This document shows positions 17,973-27,208 of a DNA stretch of 64,000 bases, piece after piece. Position 1 is the first letter of the stretch; each line of letters opens with the position of its first letter. Source of the DNA: an uncultured Alphaproteobacteria bacterium (GTDB lineage: Bacteria > Pseudomonadota > Alphaproteobacteria > UBA11222). Location: assembly GCA_947258435.1 (NCBI GenBank), contig CAMYID010000018.1:62001-126000 (forward strand), read 5' to 3'. Below the pieces are notes generated by a model. That model searched no databases. It was not told the DNA's origin and saw only the letters and a list, made by a program, of their open reading frames with translations. A program made the translations under genes and the position numbers.

Positions 17973-19347
17973 TTTCCCCGCCCGCACCAGACGCGGTTTC
18001 TGCCCGCGCGGCGATCTGATCGCGCAACGCCTGTTGCGCCGCCGCATCGATCGGAAAATTCCAGATCAGCATCACCGAAACGAGCTTGAAGCCAACAGGC
18101 ACAAGGCCGTAAAGCAGGCTCAGCCCCAGCAATGCCGTCGGGCCATTGCTGTCCGATTGCGCATCGAAGCCGAGCAGGCCAAGCACCGGGAAAGCCAGCC
18201 CGACCGCACCCGCAAGCGACAATTTTGTCGCAACACCCCATAAGGCAAAATAAAAGCCGGTCCGTTGCGCCCCGCTTTCGGCCGTATCCGCATCCACGAC
18301 ATCGGCCTGCATCGAGGCGGGCAGCACAATATCGGCGCCAAGGCTGATACCGCTCAGGATCGAAATCACAACAAAGGCCCAAAGATCCCCCGCCCCCAGG
18401 AACGGCACCCACAAAAACACCCCGCACGCCCACAGCAGCGACACAGCCCAGACCCGATGCTTGGTATATCTGTCCGCAAGCTTGAGCCAGAAAGGCACCG
18501 CAATCACCCCGGCCCCGAAATAGGCAAACAGAATTGCGCCCTGCGCATTGCCGCTTTCCAGCACATGGGTTGCAAACAGCAGGAACAATGTCGCGGGCAG
18601 GCTGTTTGCCATCCCGTTCAGCAGAAATGCGATAATGAGCGCACGGAACGGCCTGTTACGCCAGATTATCGCAAGCCCCGTACGCCAGTCCTGATGCGCG
18701 AAATGCACGGCCGGCGGCTCCGGCACCATCCGCAACGCAAGTAATGTCCCCACAGGCAGTAAAATCGCGGCAAACAGGAATATCCCGACAAGCGGGACCT
18801 CCGCTCCCGTCAGCCCCGCAACGATCAGCAATCCCGGCATGCCGGTTGCGCACAAGGTGCCGATCACCGTCAGCGCCTCGCGCCATGCGACGATATGGGA
18901 GCGCTCGTTATAATCGGTGGACAGCTCCGCCCCCCAGGCATTATGGGGCAGGCTGATTGCCGTCCATGCCAGATAAAGCGCAACGCTCCAGAAAAACAGA
19001 TAAGCGCCCCCCGCATCATCGGGCGGCAGGCACAACATGAAAGCCGTTACAAGCGCCGCAGCCGTGCCGCCCGCAATCCACGGCTTGCGCCGCCCCCAGC
19101 GCGTCTCCCACCGGTCCGACAGCAGCCCGATCACCGGATCCGACACCGCATCGAGAATCCGCGCGACCAGCAGCAAGACGCCGATCAGTGCCAGATCGAC
19201 CCCAAGCTCCTGCGCGTAATAGGGCGGAATATAAATGTAAACCGGCACCGTCAGCGCGGCGAGCGGCAGTGCCGGCAAGCCATAGGCGAAATAATGTCGT
19301 GTACCGATCTTGCCGATCCGGCCCGGTGACAGCAGCCTAGTACGCAT
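17947..19347 (-). CDS. MFS transporter, GPH/MelB-like
   Basis: Twelve-segment inner-membrane carrier of 466 residues. The loop after the second segment reads DPVIGLLSDRWETRWGRRKPWI, the signature of the glycoside-pentoside-hexuronide (MelB) group. I start it at the ATG 19347, 23 bp after the upstream methyltransferase stop. The frame stays open 36 codons further, but that would lie inside the methyltransferase gene. Similar carriers accompany the Cfa-like/FAD/DUF1365 set in other Proteobacteria, perhaps acting on lipids rather than sugars. Last gene of its operon. Confidence 0.87.
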   Translation of the reverse strand: MRTRLLSPGRIGKIGTRHYFAYGLPALPLAALTVPVYIYIPPYYAQELGVDLALIGVLLLVARILDAVSDPVIGLLSDRWETRWGRRKPWIAGGTAAALVTAFMLCLPPDDAGGAYLFFWSVALYLAWTAISLPHNAWGAELSTDYNERSHIVAWREALTVIGTLCATGMPGLLIVAGLTGAEVPLVGIFLFAAILLPVGTLLALRMVPEPPAVHFAHQDWRTGLAIIWRNRPFRALIIAFLLNGMANSLPATLFLLFATHVLESGNAQGAILFAYFGAGVIAVPFWLKLADRYTKHRVWAVSLLWACGVFLWVPFLGAGDLWAFVVISILSGISLGADIVLPASMQADVVDADTAESGAQRTGFYFALWGVATKLSLAGAVGLAFPVLGLLGFDAQSDSNGPTALLGLSLLYGLVPVGFKLVSVMLIWNFPIDAAAQQALRDQIAARAETASGAGGEISPGPSSA

Positions 19348-19370
19348 CAGCCACCCGACACATTCTGTGA

Positions 19371-20648
19371 TCAGCTGCGCGCAAGGCAGATCTGGGTGAC
19401 ATCGGTATTGCCGGAGCGAAACCCGCCTTCGCAATAGGCGAGATAGTAAGTCCACAGCCTGCGGAAGCGTTCATCGAAACCCTGTTCGCTGATTTGCGGC
19501 CAGCGTTCGCTAAACCGTTGCCGCCATTGCAGCAGGGTTTCCGCATAATCACGGCCAAATGTCACCGCATCGCGCCATTGCAGGCCCGCGCGCGCCACCT
19601 GCTCGCGCAGTGCGGTACCGCTTGGCAGCATGCCGCCGGGAAAGATGTAGCGCTGAATAAAGTCGCTGCCCTTGCGATAGGAATCGAACTGGTCATCCGC
19701 GATAGTGATGATCTGCAGCCCCGCTGTCCCGCCCGGTGCCAGCCTGTCCCGCAATTTACCGAAAAACACCGGCCAGTATTGTTCGCCGACAGCCTCGAAC
19801 ATTTCGATGGAGGCGACATTGTCATATTGCTCGGCCACGTCGCGATAATCCTGCAAGCGGATATCGACCTTGTCGTTCAACCCCTTTTCGAACATACGAT
19901 GCCGGGCGAAATCGAACTGCTCGGTACTGATTGTAATGCCGGTAACCCTGCAGCCGATTTCAGATGCCGCAAATTCCGCAAATCCGCCCCATCCGCTGCC
20001 GACCTCAAGTACATGGCTGCCCGGCCGCAACCCCATGGTTTCAGCAAGCGCGCGATATTTGTTCTGCTGCGCCTGGGCAAGCGGCTCCCCTTCCGATGCG
20101 AATTTGGCGGACGAGTATGTCATCGTCTCGTCAAGCCATTCGGTGTAAAATGCATTCCCCAGATCATAGTGATGATGGATGTTCCTGCGCGCGCCACGCC
20201 GGCTGTTGCGGCGGAAAATATTGTGCCGCAGCCCCTCCAGGAGACGAACCCAGAGCTTGCCGCGCATCTGCTCGCCGATAGCGGCGTTATTGTGGGCGAC
20301 AACCGTGATCAGCATCCCCAGATCCGGGCTGTCCCACCAGCCTTCCAGATAGGCCTCGGCAAAGCCGATCCCACCGCCGATCAGAAGCCGTTTGGCAAAT
20401 CGCTGATCGCGAACGACCAGAATACCCAGCCCGTCTCCCTCATCCCCCTCAAAACACAGCTTGCGCCCGTCCGGCAGCTGGATCAGCAACTTTCCCCAAC
20501 GCATATTCGTCAGGATCATCAGTGCCGCCCGAACCCAGGGCGTAATCCCCGGCAGCCGGCTGATTTCACCTGCTGACAGGTGCAATGCGTCATCTGAAAG
20601 CTGATTTTCCGCAGGCATTGCCGCCTGCGTGTCTGTTTCACTTATCAT
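19371..20648 (-). CDS. Cyclopropane-fatty-acid-synthase-like SAM methyltransferase, altered active site
   Basis: SAM-dependent methyltransferase of 425 residues related to Cfa. The SAM loop is VLEVGSGWGG (~213-222). Compared with E. coli Cfa, the bicarbonate-binding residues have changed: the Cys of YSCAY is Ser (TYSSAKF), the His of LLHTIG is Ile (QIITIA), and the MFEHVG motif reads MFEAVG, with the Glu kept. The enzyme may methylate an unsaturated acyl chain without ring closure, as UfaM-type enzymes do. It overlaps the DUF1365 gene by 4 bp, so it is translationally coupled. Confidence 0.85.
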   Translation of the reverse strand: MISETDTQAAMPAENQLSDDALHLSAGEISRLPGITPWVRAALMILTNMRWGKLLIQLPDGRKLCFEGDEGDGLGILVVRDQRFAKRLLIGGGIGFAEAYLEGWWDSPDLGMLITVVAHNNAAIGEQMRGKLWVRLLEGLRHNIFRRNSRRGARRNIHHHYDLGNAFYTEWLDETMTYSSAKFASEGEPLAQAQQNKYRALAETMGLRPGSHVLEVGSGWGGFAEFAASEIGCRVTGITISTEQFDFARHRMFEKGLNDKVDIRLQDYRDVAEQYDNVASIEMFEAVGEQYWPVFFGKLRDRLAPGGTAGLQIITIADDQFDSYRKGSDFIQRYIFPGGMLPSGTALREQVARAGLQWRDAVTFGRDYAETLLQWRQRFSERWPQISEQGFDERFRRLWTYYLAYCEGGFRSGNTDVTQICLARS

Positions 20649-21574
20649 CTGCCAGCCACCTGTTCTGATTTCCGCTCCGACCGTCCCGCAGCCAAACTGT
20701 CCCGGGAATAAAATGTCGCGCCTTTACGCCACAACCGCAGCGCCTCGAAATGAATAGCCGCGAAAACCTTCAACGTCATCAGCGGATAACGGAAAAAGGC
20801 CAGCGCCAGCGTCCGATCGCGCAGCATGCGCCTTTGGCCCGTCAGCGTTGCGATCAGCAGCTCTTCATCCCCCTCATCGGTTGCGGTTTCGCGGATCATC
20901 ACTGACAATTTCTCCCCCGGCACCCGCAGCCGGAAGCGATAGCGCATTGCCATCCCGATAAAGGGGGAAACGTAAAAATCCTTTTCCTGCCTGTGGGTGT
21001 GCACAGCGCTTGTCTGTGCCTGTGCCTGGGTCTGTGCCTGGGTCTGTGCCGGGGTCTGTATCTGCGTCTGCGTCCGCGCCGCGGCAACGCCGTCTTCAGC
21101 ATCTGTATCCGGCGCCGGCACCGCACCCCTCGCCCCCTGACCATCGCCGATGGGAATCACATAAGGATGTTTATCGCCAAATGTGTTGCGCACTTCGTAA
21201 ATCAGCGCCCGCAACGCACCCGATTCGGTGAAGCAGAAAAACACTGTCAGCGGGTTGAACACAAAGCCAAGCACCCGCGGAAAGCATAACATGAAGTAAC
21301 GCCCATCAGGGGGTTCCAGCCCGGCATCCGCAAGCTCGGCCCTCACCCAGTCGCGCAGACAATCATCGGTGCGCGCACCATGATCCCTGTCATGCAGGCT
21401 GAACAAGTTAAACCGGTTATGGGAAAAAAAGCGCAGCTTCTTGCCGAACTCGTCCAGCCGGTCGATATCGAGCAGCAGGGAAAAGACGCGATAGACAAAG
21501 CGATGCCGGAACGGCCGCAGCCGCGCATGCATCACATGGCCGAAATAGACCGCTGATTCTGGTGTACTGTTCAT
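20645..21574 (-). CDS. DUF1365 domain protein with Gln/Thr repeat insert
   Basis: A 309-residue DUF1365 protein (HARLRPFRHRFVYRVFSLLLDID, FGFVFNPLTVFFCF, MRYRFRLRVPGEKLSVMI). The family occurs beside Cfa-like methyltransferases and FAD oxidoreductases and is implicated in modified fatty acid synthesis. Between residues ~165 and ~205 there is an unusual insert rich in alternating Thr-Gln and Ala-Gln, encoded by a ~12-bp repeat. The start at 21574 overlaps the upstream FAD gene stop by 4 bp (ATGA). Confidence 0.87.
   Translation of the reverse strand: MNSTPESAVYFGHVMHARLRPFRHRFVYRVFSLLLDIDRLDEFGKKLRFFSHNRFNLFSLHDRDHGARTDDCLRDWVRAELADAGLEPPDGRYFMLCFPRVLGFVFNPLTVFFCFTESGALRALIYEVRNTFGDKHPYVIPIGDGQGARGAVPAPDTDAEDGVAAARTQTQIQTPAQTQAQTQAQAQTSAVHTHRQEKDFYVSPFIGMAMRYRFRLRVPGEKLSVMIRETATDEGDEELLIATLTGQRRMLRDRTLALAFFRYPLMTLKVFAAIHFEALRLWRKGATFYSRDSLAAGRSERKSEQVAGR
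21011..21078. repeat. Degenerate ~12-bp tandem repeat inside the DUF1365 gene
   Basis: Plus-strand unit close to TCTGTGCCTGGG, repeated with variation about five times, encoding the Thr/Gln/Ala-Gln stretch on the minus strand. Being in multiples of three it keeps the frame. It is likely to vary in length between strains. Confidence 0.7.
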
Positions 21575-22866
21575 TCCGCCGCGACTTTGTAGTTGCTGGC
21601 CACAGGGCGTTCCCACGGGCAGATCGCACCAAGCTTTTCAGCCACCTCGATACCCGACCGCAGCCCGTCTTCATGGAAGCCGTGCGCCGTCCACGCCCCG
21701 CAATACCATACACCGCCCCGCCCTTGAATGGCAGGCAGCGCACGCTGCGCGCGCAAGGTCTTCATATCATATTGCACATGATCATATTCGAGAGTTGCAA
21801 AGGTCAATTCCGGTTTCGGCGGCACCGGCGGATTGAGCGTCACAAAAACCGGTTTTCGCGGGTCGATATTCTGCAACCGGTTCATCCAGTAGGTCACCGC
21901 AACCGTTGCATCGTCCCGCGCGCCGCTGGCCGACAGATAGTTCCAGCTTGCCCAGATCCCGCGCCGCCGGGGCATCAGAACGGGATCGCGGTGAACATAG
22001 GCAAGATTGGGCGCATAGCTGATCGCACCGAGAATTTCCCGCTCCTCCGCATCGGGGGCCGCAAGCATCCTGCATGCCTGATCCCCATGGACAGCGAGGA
22101 TAAGCTGATCAAACTGTTCCGTCCCGCCAAGGGCATCATGCACGGCGACACCCCCGTCATGCCGGCTGACCCGAACGACCGGACAGCCCAGTCGCAACGC
22201 CTCGGGAAACAGTGCCGTCAGCCGCTTGACATATTCACGGCTGCCACCGGCCACAGTGCGCCAGCGGGGCCGGTCCCGCGACAAAAGAAAGTGATTCTCG
22301 CAGAATGTGATGAAGCTTTGCGCGGGAAAATCCAGCATACCGCGCATCGAAGTCGACCAGATTGCACCGCCCATAGGCAGCAGATAATGCTGCTGAAACG
22401 CCTGTGTATAACGCTGCGCCGCAAGATAGTCGCCCAATGTCAGCCCTTCCAGCACACCGGCGGCAAGATCGGCGGGGGCCTGCTTGTTAAAGCGCAGAAT
22501 ATCGCGCAGCATACGCAGAAATGATGGGCGCACAAGATTACGCCTCTGGGCGAAAACAGTATTGAGATTGTCGCCCGCCCATTCCACCGCGCCACCGCCG
22601 ACGCTGACCGCGAAACTCATATCGCTGGCGACATTGGGCACCTCAAGCGCTGAAAACAGCGCCGTCAGATTCGGGTAATTTGCTTCATTATAAACAATAA
22701 AGCCGGTATCGACCGGCAAGGTCTCGCCGTCATAGTCAAGATCGATGGTGTTGGAATGACCGCCTGGACGAGGCTCTGCCTCATATAGGACAATTTCATG
22801 CTGCCGATGCAGCATCCATGCCGCACCTAGCCCGGAAATCCCCGAGCCGATAATGGCAATCCGCAT
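21571..22866 (-). CDS. FAD-dependent (amine oxidase-like) oxidoreductase
   Basis: Flavoprotein of 431 residues. The N-terminal dinucleotide motif is IIGSGISGLGAAWML (4-18), with the acidic ribose-binding EAEPRPGGHS at ~33-42. The C-terminal FAD motif is GVWYCGAWTAHGFHEDGLRSG. It belongs to the NAD(P)/FAD amine oxidase-like group regularly linked to DUF1365 and Cfa-like genes, probably acting on acyl chains as a desaturase or oxidase. First gene of the minus-strand operon, downstream of the ECF11-like promoter at 23010-23037. Confidence 0.88.
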   Translation of the reverse strand: MRIAIIGSGISGLGAAWMLHRQHEIVLYEAEPRPGGHSNTIDLDYDGETLPVDTGFIVYNEANYPNLTALFSALEVPNVASDMSFAVSVGGGAVEWAGDNLNTVFAQRRNLVRPSFLRMLRDILRFNKQAPADLAAGVLEGLTLGDYLAAQRYTQAFQQHYLLPMGGAIWSTSMRGMLDFPAQSFITFCENHFLLSRDRPRWRTVAGGSREYVKRLTALFPEALRLGCPVVRVSRHDGGVAVHDALGGTEQFDQLILAVHGDQACRMLAAPDAEEREILGAISYAPNLAYVHRDPVLMPRRRGIWASWNYLSASGARDDATVAVTYWMNRLQNIDPRKPVFVTLNPPVPPKPELTFATLEYDHVQYDMKTLRAQRALPAIQGRGGVWYCGAWTAHGFHEDGLRSGIEVAEKLGAICPWERPVASNYKVAAE

Positions 22867-23218
22867 ATAACCCCTCTAGTTCCCCGCAACGCCGCCCGCC
22901 GCGATGCTATGTGATTCAAGGACGCAATCCAACCCGACACCCCGATTGACGTCATCGCAGCCTGTGCCGGCCCGGAGGCACCTGCAGCAGCAGGGGCAAA
23001 GTCTGTCAGGTTACGCAATCCACCCGCATTTGGATCACAGTGTTACGCGATCGCAAAGTAGCGTCTGCTACTGCAACTGAGATTTGGAAAAGATTTGCCG
23101 AAAGCTGTTACAGGACTTGCAAATTCCCTTTGCACCGACATTATTAGCGGACAGGGAAATTATACTGAAGTCGCCGTTAACACATCCCACAAGACAACAA
23201 AATCGATCGGAACAGACC
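22867..23218. other. Divergent intergenic region between the FAD gene and the PagL-like gene
   Basis: About 350 bp with no credible gene. It carries the ECF11-like promoter for the minus operon (23010-23037) and a TGACGTCA octamer at 22947-22954. It must also hold the PagL promoter, for which I see no clear -35/-10. Confidence 0.5.
23010..23037 (-). promoter_or_regulatory. Putative ECF11-type promoter of the FAD/DUF1365/Cfa-like/MFS operon
   Basis: On the minus strand: TGATCC (plus 23032-23037), 16 bp, CGTAAC (plus 23010-23015). It has the same hexamers and spacing as 15112-15139. The predicted start is ~8 bp further, leaving a leader of about 135 nt before the ATG at 22866. Confidence 0.62.
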
Positions 23219-23821
23219 ATGTCGCCGCGTACTCTGTTTGGCTGTTTGCATCCCGCTGCTTTTTTCGCCGGTATTTTTGCTGTTTTCTGCTTTCAGCCCG
23301 CCGCCGCGATCGAATGGTCAAAGCTTGCCCCGGAACGGGTTTCCGCCCATGAAATCAGAATAGGTGTTGCCGCCCACGATGTTGGCGCATTCGGCGCGCA
23401 GGAAGAAGATGGCGAGGATTTCAGCGGCGAACTGCGCTTTGCCCTGCCGCGCTGGGGCTGGGTTGATTTTCTGCAGCATCCGCGCGCAAAGCTGGGGGCA
23501 AACGTCAATAACAGCGCCAATACCAGCGCGGCCTATGCCGGATTAAGCTGGCATTGGCCGCTTGGCCGGCACGTCTTTGTCGGCTTTGACTTCGGGTTGG
23601 CCGCGCATGATGGCGAAACCAGCACCATTCGCACGGACAGAAAGGAACTGGGCACCCGCATCCTGTTCCGCGAAGCGCTTGAGCTGGGCGTGCTTATCCA
23701 GGACAAATACACCCTGTCGCTCAGGCTTGATCATATTTCAAACGGCCATATCATACCGGGCGGCAGCGGCAGCAATGAAGGGCTCGATACATTCGGCATC
23801 ATGTATGGCATGCGGTTCTGA
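23219..23821 (+). CDS. pagL: Lipid A 3-O-deacylase (PagL)-like outer-membrane protein
   Basis: Outer-membrane beta-barrel hydrolase that removes the 3-O-linked acyl chain of lipid A. From the ATG at 23219 it is 200 residues with a signal peptide (hydrophobic ~13-25, cleavage near AAA-IEW). The PagL catalytic set is intact: H172 and S174 in LDHISNGH and E187 in NEGLD. The C-terminus ends in Phe after alternating residues (GIMYGMRF), as in barrels. The frame is open another 45 codons upstream, but these lack signal-peptide character. Confidence 0.85.
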   Translation: MSPRTLFGCLHPAAFFAGIFAVFCFQPAAAIEWSKLAPERVSAHEIRIGVAAHDVGAFGAQEEDGEDFSGELRFALPRWGWVDFLQHPRAKLGANVNNSANTSAAYAGLSWHWPLGRHVFVGFDFGLAAHDGETSTIRTDRKELGTRILFREALELGVLIQDKYTLSLRLDHISNGHIIPGGSGSNEGLDTFGIMYGMRF

Positions 23822-23936
23822 TCTGCGCCGCGCAACGATTTCATCCGCCCGGATGGCGCGCAGGACTTCCCGGTGTCGCGCAGGATTGATGCACGAAAAC
23901 CTGCTGCACTTTTCAGGGACACCCGACAGGAATATT

Positions 23937-24012
<76 letters not shown>

Positions 24013-24198
24013 TAACGCGTGTCACCGGCTGTTCCGGTGCGCCGCGCCCTTTTAGGGGGAGTGCGCGCACCCTGTCAAGCGCGCCCATTGCACAAATCGG
24101 CGCTGCCGCCCGTTCGCACCCCTAATGCATAGCCAAACCCTTGCCGCACCGCAAACGCTGGTATACCACTTTGGCAAAGAAATTAAGGGGATTGCCGC

Positions 24199-26049
24199 GT
24201 GAGCAGCACCAGCCAGGATCAGAACGCCGAAACGCAAAGCGCGGCAACCGACAGACCGCCCAGCCGGGATATTCGACCGCTGCGCGCTTTATGGCCCTAT
24301 GTCAGCCAGTACCGGAAACTGGTGATCGGTACCCTGGTCGCCCTGATCGCCGCCTCAGCCGCGACACTGACTATTCCGGTTGCGGTACGGCAGATGATCG
24401 ATCTGGGCTTCAGCGGCGATCGCGCAGCGCTGGTGCATCAGTATTTCGGCGCGCTGATGGGTGTTGCGATCATACTGGCCCTTGCCACCGCAGCACGGTT
24501 CTTTTTCGTATCCTGGCTGGGCGAGCGGGTCGTCGCGGATCTGCGCCGCGATGTTTACAGCCACATGATCGCGATGAGCCCGGAGTTTTTTGAAACGACC
24601 CGCACAGGCGAAGTCCTGTCGCGTCTGACGACAGATACCACCCTTATCCAGAATGTCGTGGGATCGGGCGCCTCCATTGCGCTGCGCAACAGCTTTCTGC
24701 TGATCGGCGGTCTGACGATGCTGGTGATCACAAGCCCGAAGCTGACCGGGCTTGTGCTTGTATTCGTACCGCTTGTCGTTGCGCCGATCATCCTGCTTGG
24801 GCGGCGGGTACGCGGGCTGTCGCGCGACAGTCAGGACAGAATTGCCGATTCAAGCGCGATCGCCGGCGAAACGCTGGATGCGGTGACAACCGTGCAGGCC
24901 TTTACTCAGGAAACCACCGAACAGCAGCATTTTACCAAAGCTGTGGAGCATGCTTTTGATGTCGCCATGCGCCGCATCACCGCCCGCGCGACGATGACCG
25001 CACTTGTCATCACGCTGGTTTTCGGCGCGGTCGTCGGCGTGCTGTGGATCGGCGCATCGGCCGTGCTGAGCGGCAGCATGACGGGGGGCACGCTCGGTCA
25101 GTTTGTGCTGTATGCCGTATTTGTGGCTGGGGCAGTGGGGGCGCTTAGTGAGGTATGGGGCGAGTTGCAGCGCGCCGCCGGGGCGACGGAGCGGCTGGTG
25201 GAGCTACTCAATGCGCGTTCAACGATTGCAACCGTCAGCGACCCGGTTCCGCTGCCCGCCGAGGCGCGCGGGGCAACAAGTTTCAGCAAGGTAAGCTTTG
25301 CCTATCCCTCGCGCCCGGAAGAGCTTGTCATCGACGGGCTCGATCTGCAGATCGAACCGGGTGAAACGGTAGCGCTTGTCGGCCCCTCAGGCGCGGGCAA
25401 AAGCACGATCTTCCAGCTGTTGCTGCGCTTTTACGATCCCGTATCGGGCAGCATCACCGTTGACGGAGTCGATATTACCCGCGCCGCGCCAGCCGATATC
25501 CGCGCCCGCATGGCCATCGTGCCGCAGGAAACGGTCATATTCTCGGCAAATGCGCGGGAAAATATTCGTTACGGTCGCCCCGACGCAAGCGATGCGGAAG
25601 TCTGGGCGGCGGCGGAAGCGGCGCAGGCTGTCGAATTTATCGAGAAACTGCCCGAAGGGCTTGATACCTTCCTGGGGGAGAAAGGTGTCCGGCTGTCCGG
25701 CGGCCAGAGGCAGCGCATCGCCATTGCCCGTGCGATCCTGCGCGATCCCGCCTTGCTGCTGCTTGATGAGGCGACAAGCGCGCTGGACGCGGAAAGCGAA
25801 TTGCTTGTTCAGCGCGGGCTCGACCGGCTGATCGCGAACCGCACAACATTGGTCATCGCCCACAGGCTTGCTACAGTATTGAATGCGGACCGCATCATTG
25901 TCATGGAAGGCGGCAAGATCGTCGCGACCGGCACCCATGACGAGTTGATTGTCCAGGACGGCCTTTACGCCCGGCTGGCGCAGTTGCAGTTTGGCGAAGC
26001 CAATGGCGCGCGGTCTGACACACTGTCTGTTCAGGCAGCAAACGGCTAA
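24199..26049 (+). CDS. ABC exporter, fused permease and ATPase (MsbA/LmrA-like)
   Basis: Inner-membrane half-transporter of 616 residues with six membrane segments (~37-330) followed by an ATPase domain. Walker A is GPSGAGKST (~394-402), the signature is LSGGQRQR (~498-505), Walker B is LLLLDEA and the switch His is in IAHRLAT. It starts at GTG after AAGGGG. Families of this type export lipids, peptides or drugs; none can be chosen here. Strand and spacing suggest co-transcription with the PON-like gene 32 bp downstream. Confidence 0.93.
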   Translation: MSSTSQDQNAETQSAATDRPPSRDIRPLRALWPYVSQYRKLVIGTLVALIAASAATLTIPVAVRQMIDLGFSGDRAALVHQYFGALMGVAIILALATAARFFFVSWLGERVVADLRRDVYSHMIAMSPEFFETTRTGEVLSRLTTDTTLIQNVVGSGASIALRNSFLLIGGLTMLVITSPKLTGLVLVFVPLVVAPIILLGRRVRGLSRDSQDRIADSSAIAGETLDAVTTVQAFTQETTEQQHFTKAVEHAFDVAMRRITARATMTALVITLVFGAVVGVLWIGASAVLSGSMTGGTLGQFVLYAVFVAGAVGALSEVWGELQRAAGATERLVELLNARSTIATVSDPVPLPAEARGATSFSKVSFAYPSRPEELVIDGLDLQIEPGETVALVGPSGAGKSTIFQLLLRFYDPVSGSITVDGVDITRAAPADIRARMAIVPQETVIFSANARENIRYGRPDASDAEVWAAAEAAQAVEFIEKLPEGLDTFLGEKGVRLSGGQRQRIAIARAILRDPALLLLDEATSALDAESELLVQRGLDRLIANRTTLVIAHRLATVLNADRIIVMEGGKIVATGTHDELIVQDGLYARLAQLQFGEANGARSDTLSVQAANG

Positions 26050-26081
26050 GCGGCGGCCGATTTCTTTCGGGGGAGGGACAT

Positions 26082-27152
26082 ATGCGGAAATTTCTGATAT
26101 GGACAGGCGGCCTGTTGGCGGTCCTGCTGCTTGTCTGCAGCTTCCTTGTCATCCGTTTTCTGGTCGGCAGCAATTATTTCACGACGCTCGAACCGCATTT
26201 TGCCGGCAGTTGCCAGATGATGCCCGGCGTTGTGGGGGCAGAAGATCTCGACATCGATGCGACGACCGGCACGCTTTATCTTTCCGCGCTCGACCGGCGG
26301 CATGCCGCCGATGACCCGCTGATCAATGGCGCACTTTACCGGATGGATCTGAACGACCCCGCGGCGCGCCCGCAGCTTATCTGGGGCGGGGCCGAACCTG
26401 GCGATTTCCGCCCGCATGGCATCAGCCTGCTGCCACAGCCGGACGGATTGCGGATTTTCGTTATCAATCATCCAAGCGACGGCAGCCATACGGTCGAGAT
26501 TTTCGACGTTACGGAAGATGGCCTCACCCATCGCGAAACGATCGCCGATCCGCTGATCACAAGTCCCAACGATCTGGCGGCCATCGGACCGCGCCGCTTT
26601 TATGTCGGCAACGATCTGGCCAACCCGCCCGGCGTGATGCAGTTGCTTGAAATCCTTCTGCCACGCGCGCAGACCGATCTCATCTATTATGACGGTGAAC
26701 AGGGGCATGTTGCCGCCGACGGCCTTGCCTTTACCAACGGCGTTGCGGTAGCCCGGGATACGCACCGTCTTTATCTGGCGGAAATGACCGGCAAGGCGCT
26801 GCGCATTTTTGACTATGACCCCGAAAACGGAGCCCTGACACAACGCGACCAGGTCCATCTTGAGACATTCATGGACAATATCAATATCGATGCGATGGGT
26901 AATCTCTGGATCGGTGCGCATCCCAAATTCGTCGATGTCATGCGGCATAGTTTCGATGCAACGGTCACCGCCCCCTCGCAGGTTTTGCGCGTGTCGCTCA
27001 ATCCCGAGGGCGGCGGCAAGGTTGATGAAATTCTCTTGTCTGAAAACGGCATGATTTCCGCCGTCTCCGCCGCTGCAGCCTATCGCGACAAGCTGGTGCT
27101 TGGCCCGATTTTCGACGATCATTTCACGATCTGCACCCTGTCTTCCTCGTAA
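26082..27152 (+). CDS. Paraoxonase/arylesterase-like lactonase, membrane anchored
   Basis: Six-bladed beta-propeller hydrolase of 356 residues resembling PON1 and arylesterase. An N-terminal anchor (~5-28) is followed by the calcium ligands in order: GAEDLDID (Glu-Asp), SPNDLA (Asn-Asp), NGVAV (Asn) and DNINID (Asp-Asn). The catalytic His equivalents are in PHGIS and NHPS. PON-type enzymes hydrolyse lactones, including acyl-homoserine lactones, and aryl esters. It probably sits on the periplasmic side of the membrane. Confidence 0.88.
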   Translation: MRKFLIWTGGLLAVLLLVCSFLVIRFLVGSNYFTTLEPHFAGSCQMMPGVVGAEDLDIDATTGTLYLSALDRRHAADDPLINGALYRMDLNDPAARPQLIWGGAEPGDFRPHGISLLPQPDGLRIFVINHPSDGSHTVEIFDVTEDGLTHRETIADPLITSPNDLAAIGPRRFYVGNDLANPPGVMQLLEILLPRAQTDLIYYDGEQGHVAADGLAFTNGVAVARDTHRLYLAEMTGKALRIFDYDPENGALTQRDQVHLETFMDNINIDAMGNLWIGAHPKFVDVMRHSFDATVTAPSQVLRVSLNPEGGGKVDEILLSENGMISAVSAAAAYRDKLVLGPIFDDHFTICTLSSS

Positions 27153-27208
27153 AGCGAGGCGCGGCGCGCGCGATTGCGGTGTCCGGACCGTATCGGTTAA
27201 AAGCCTGC

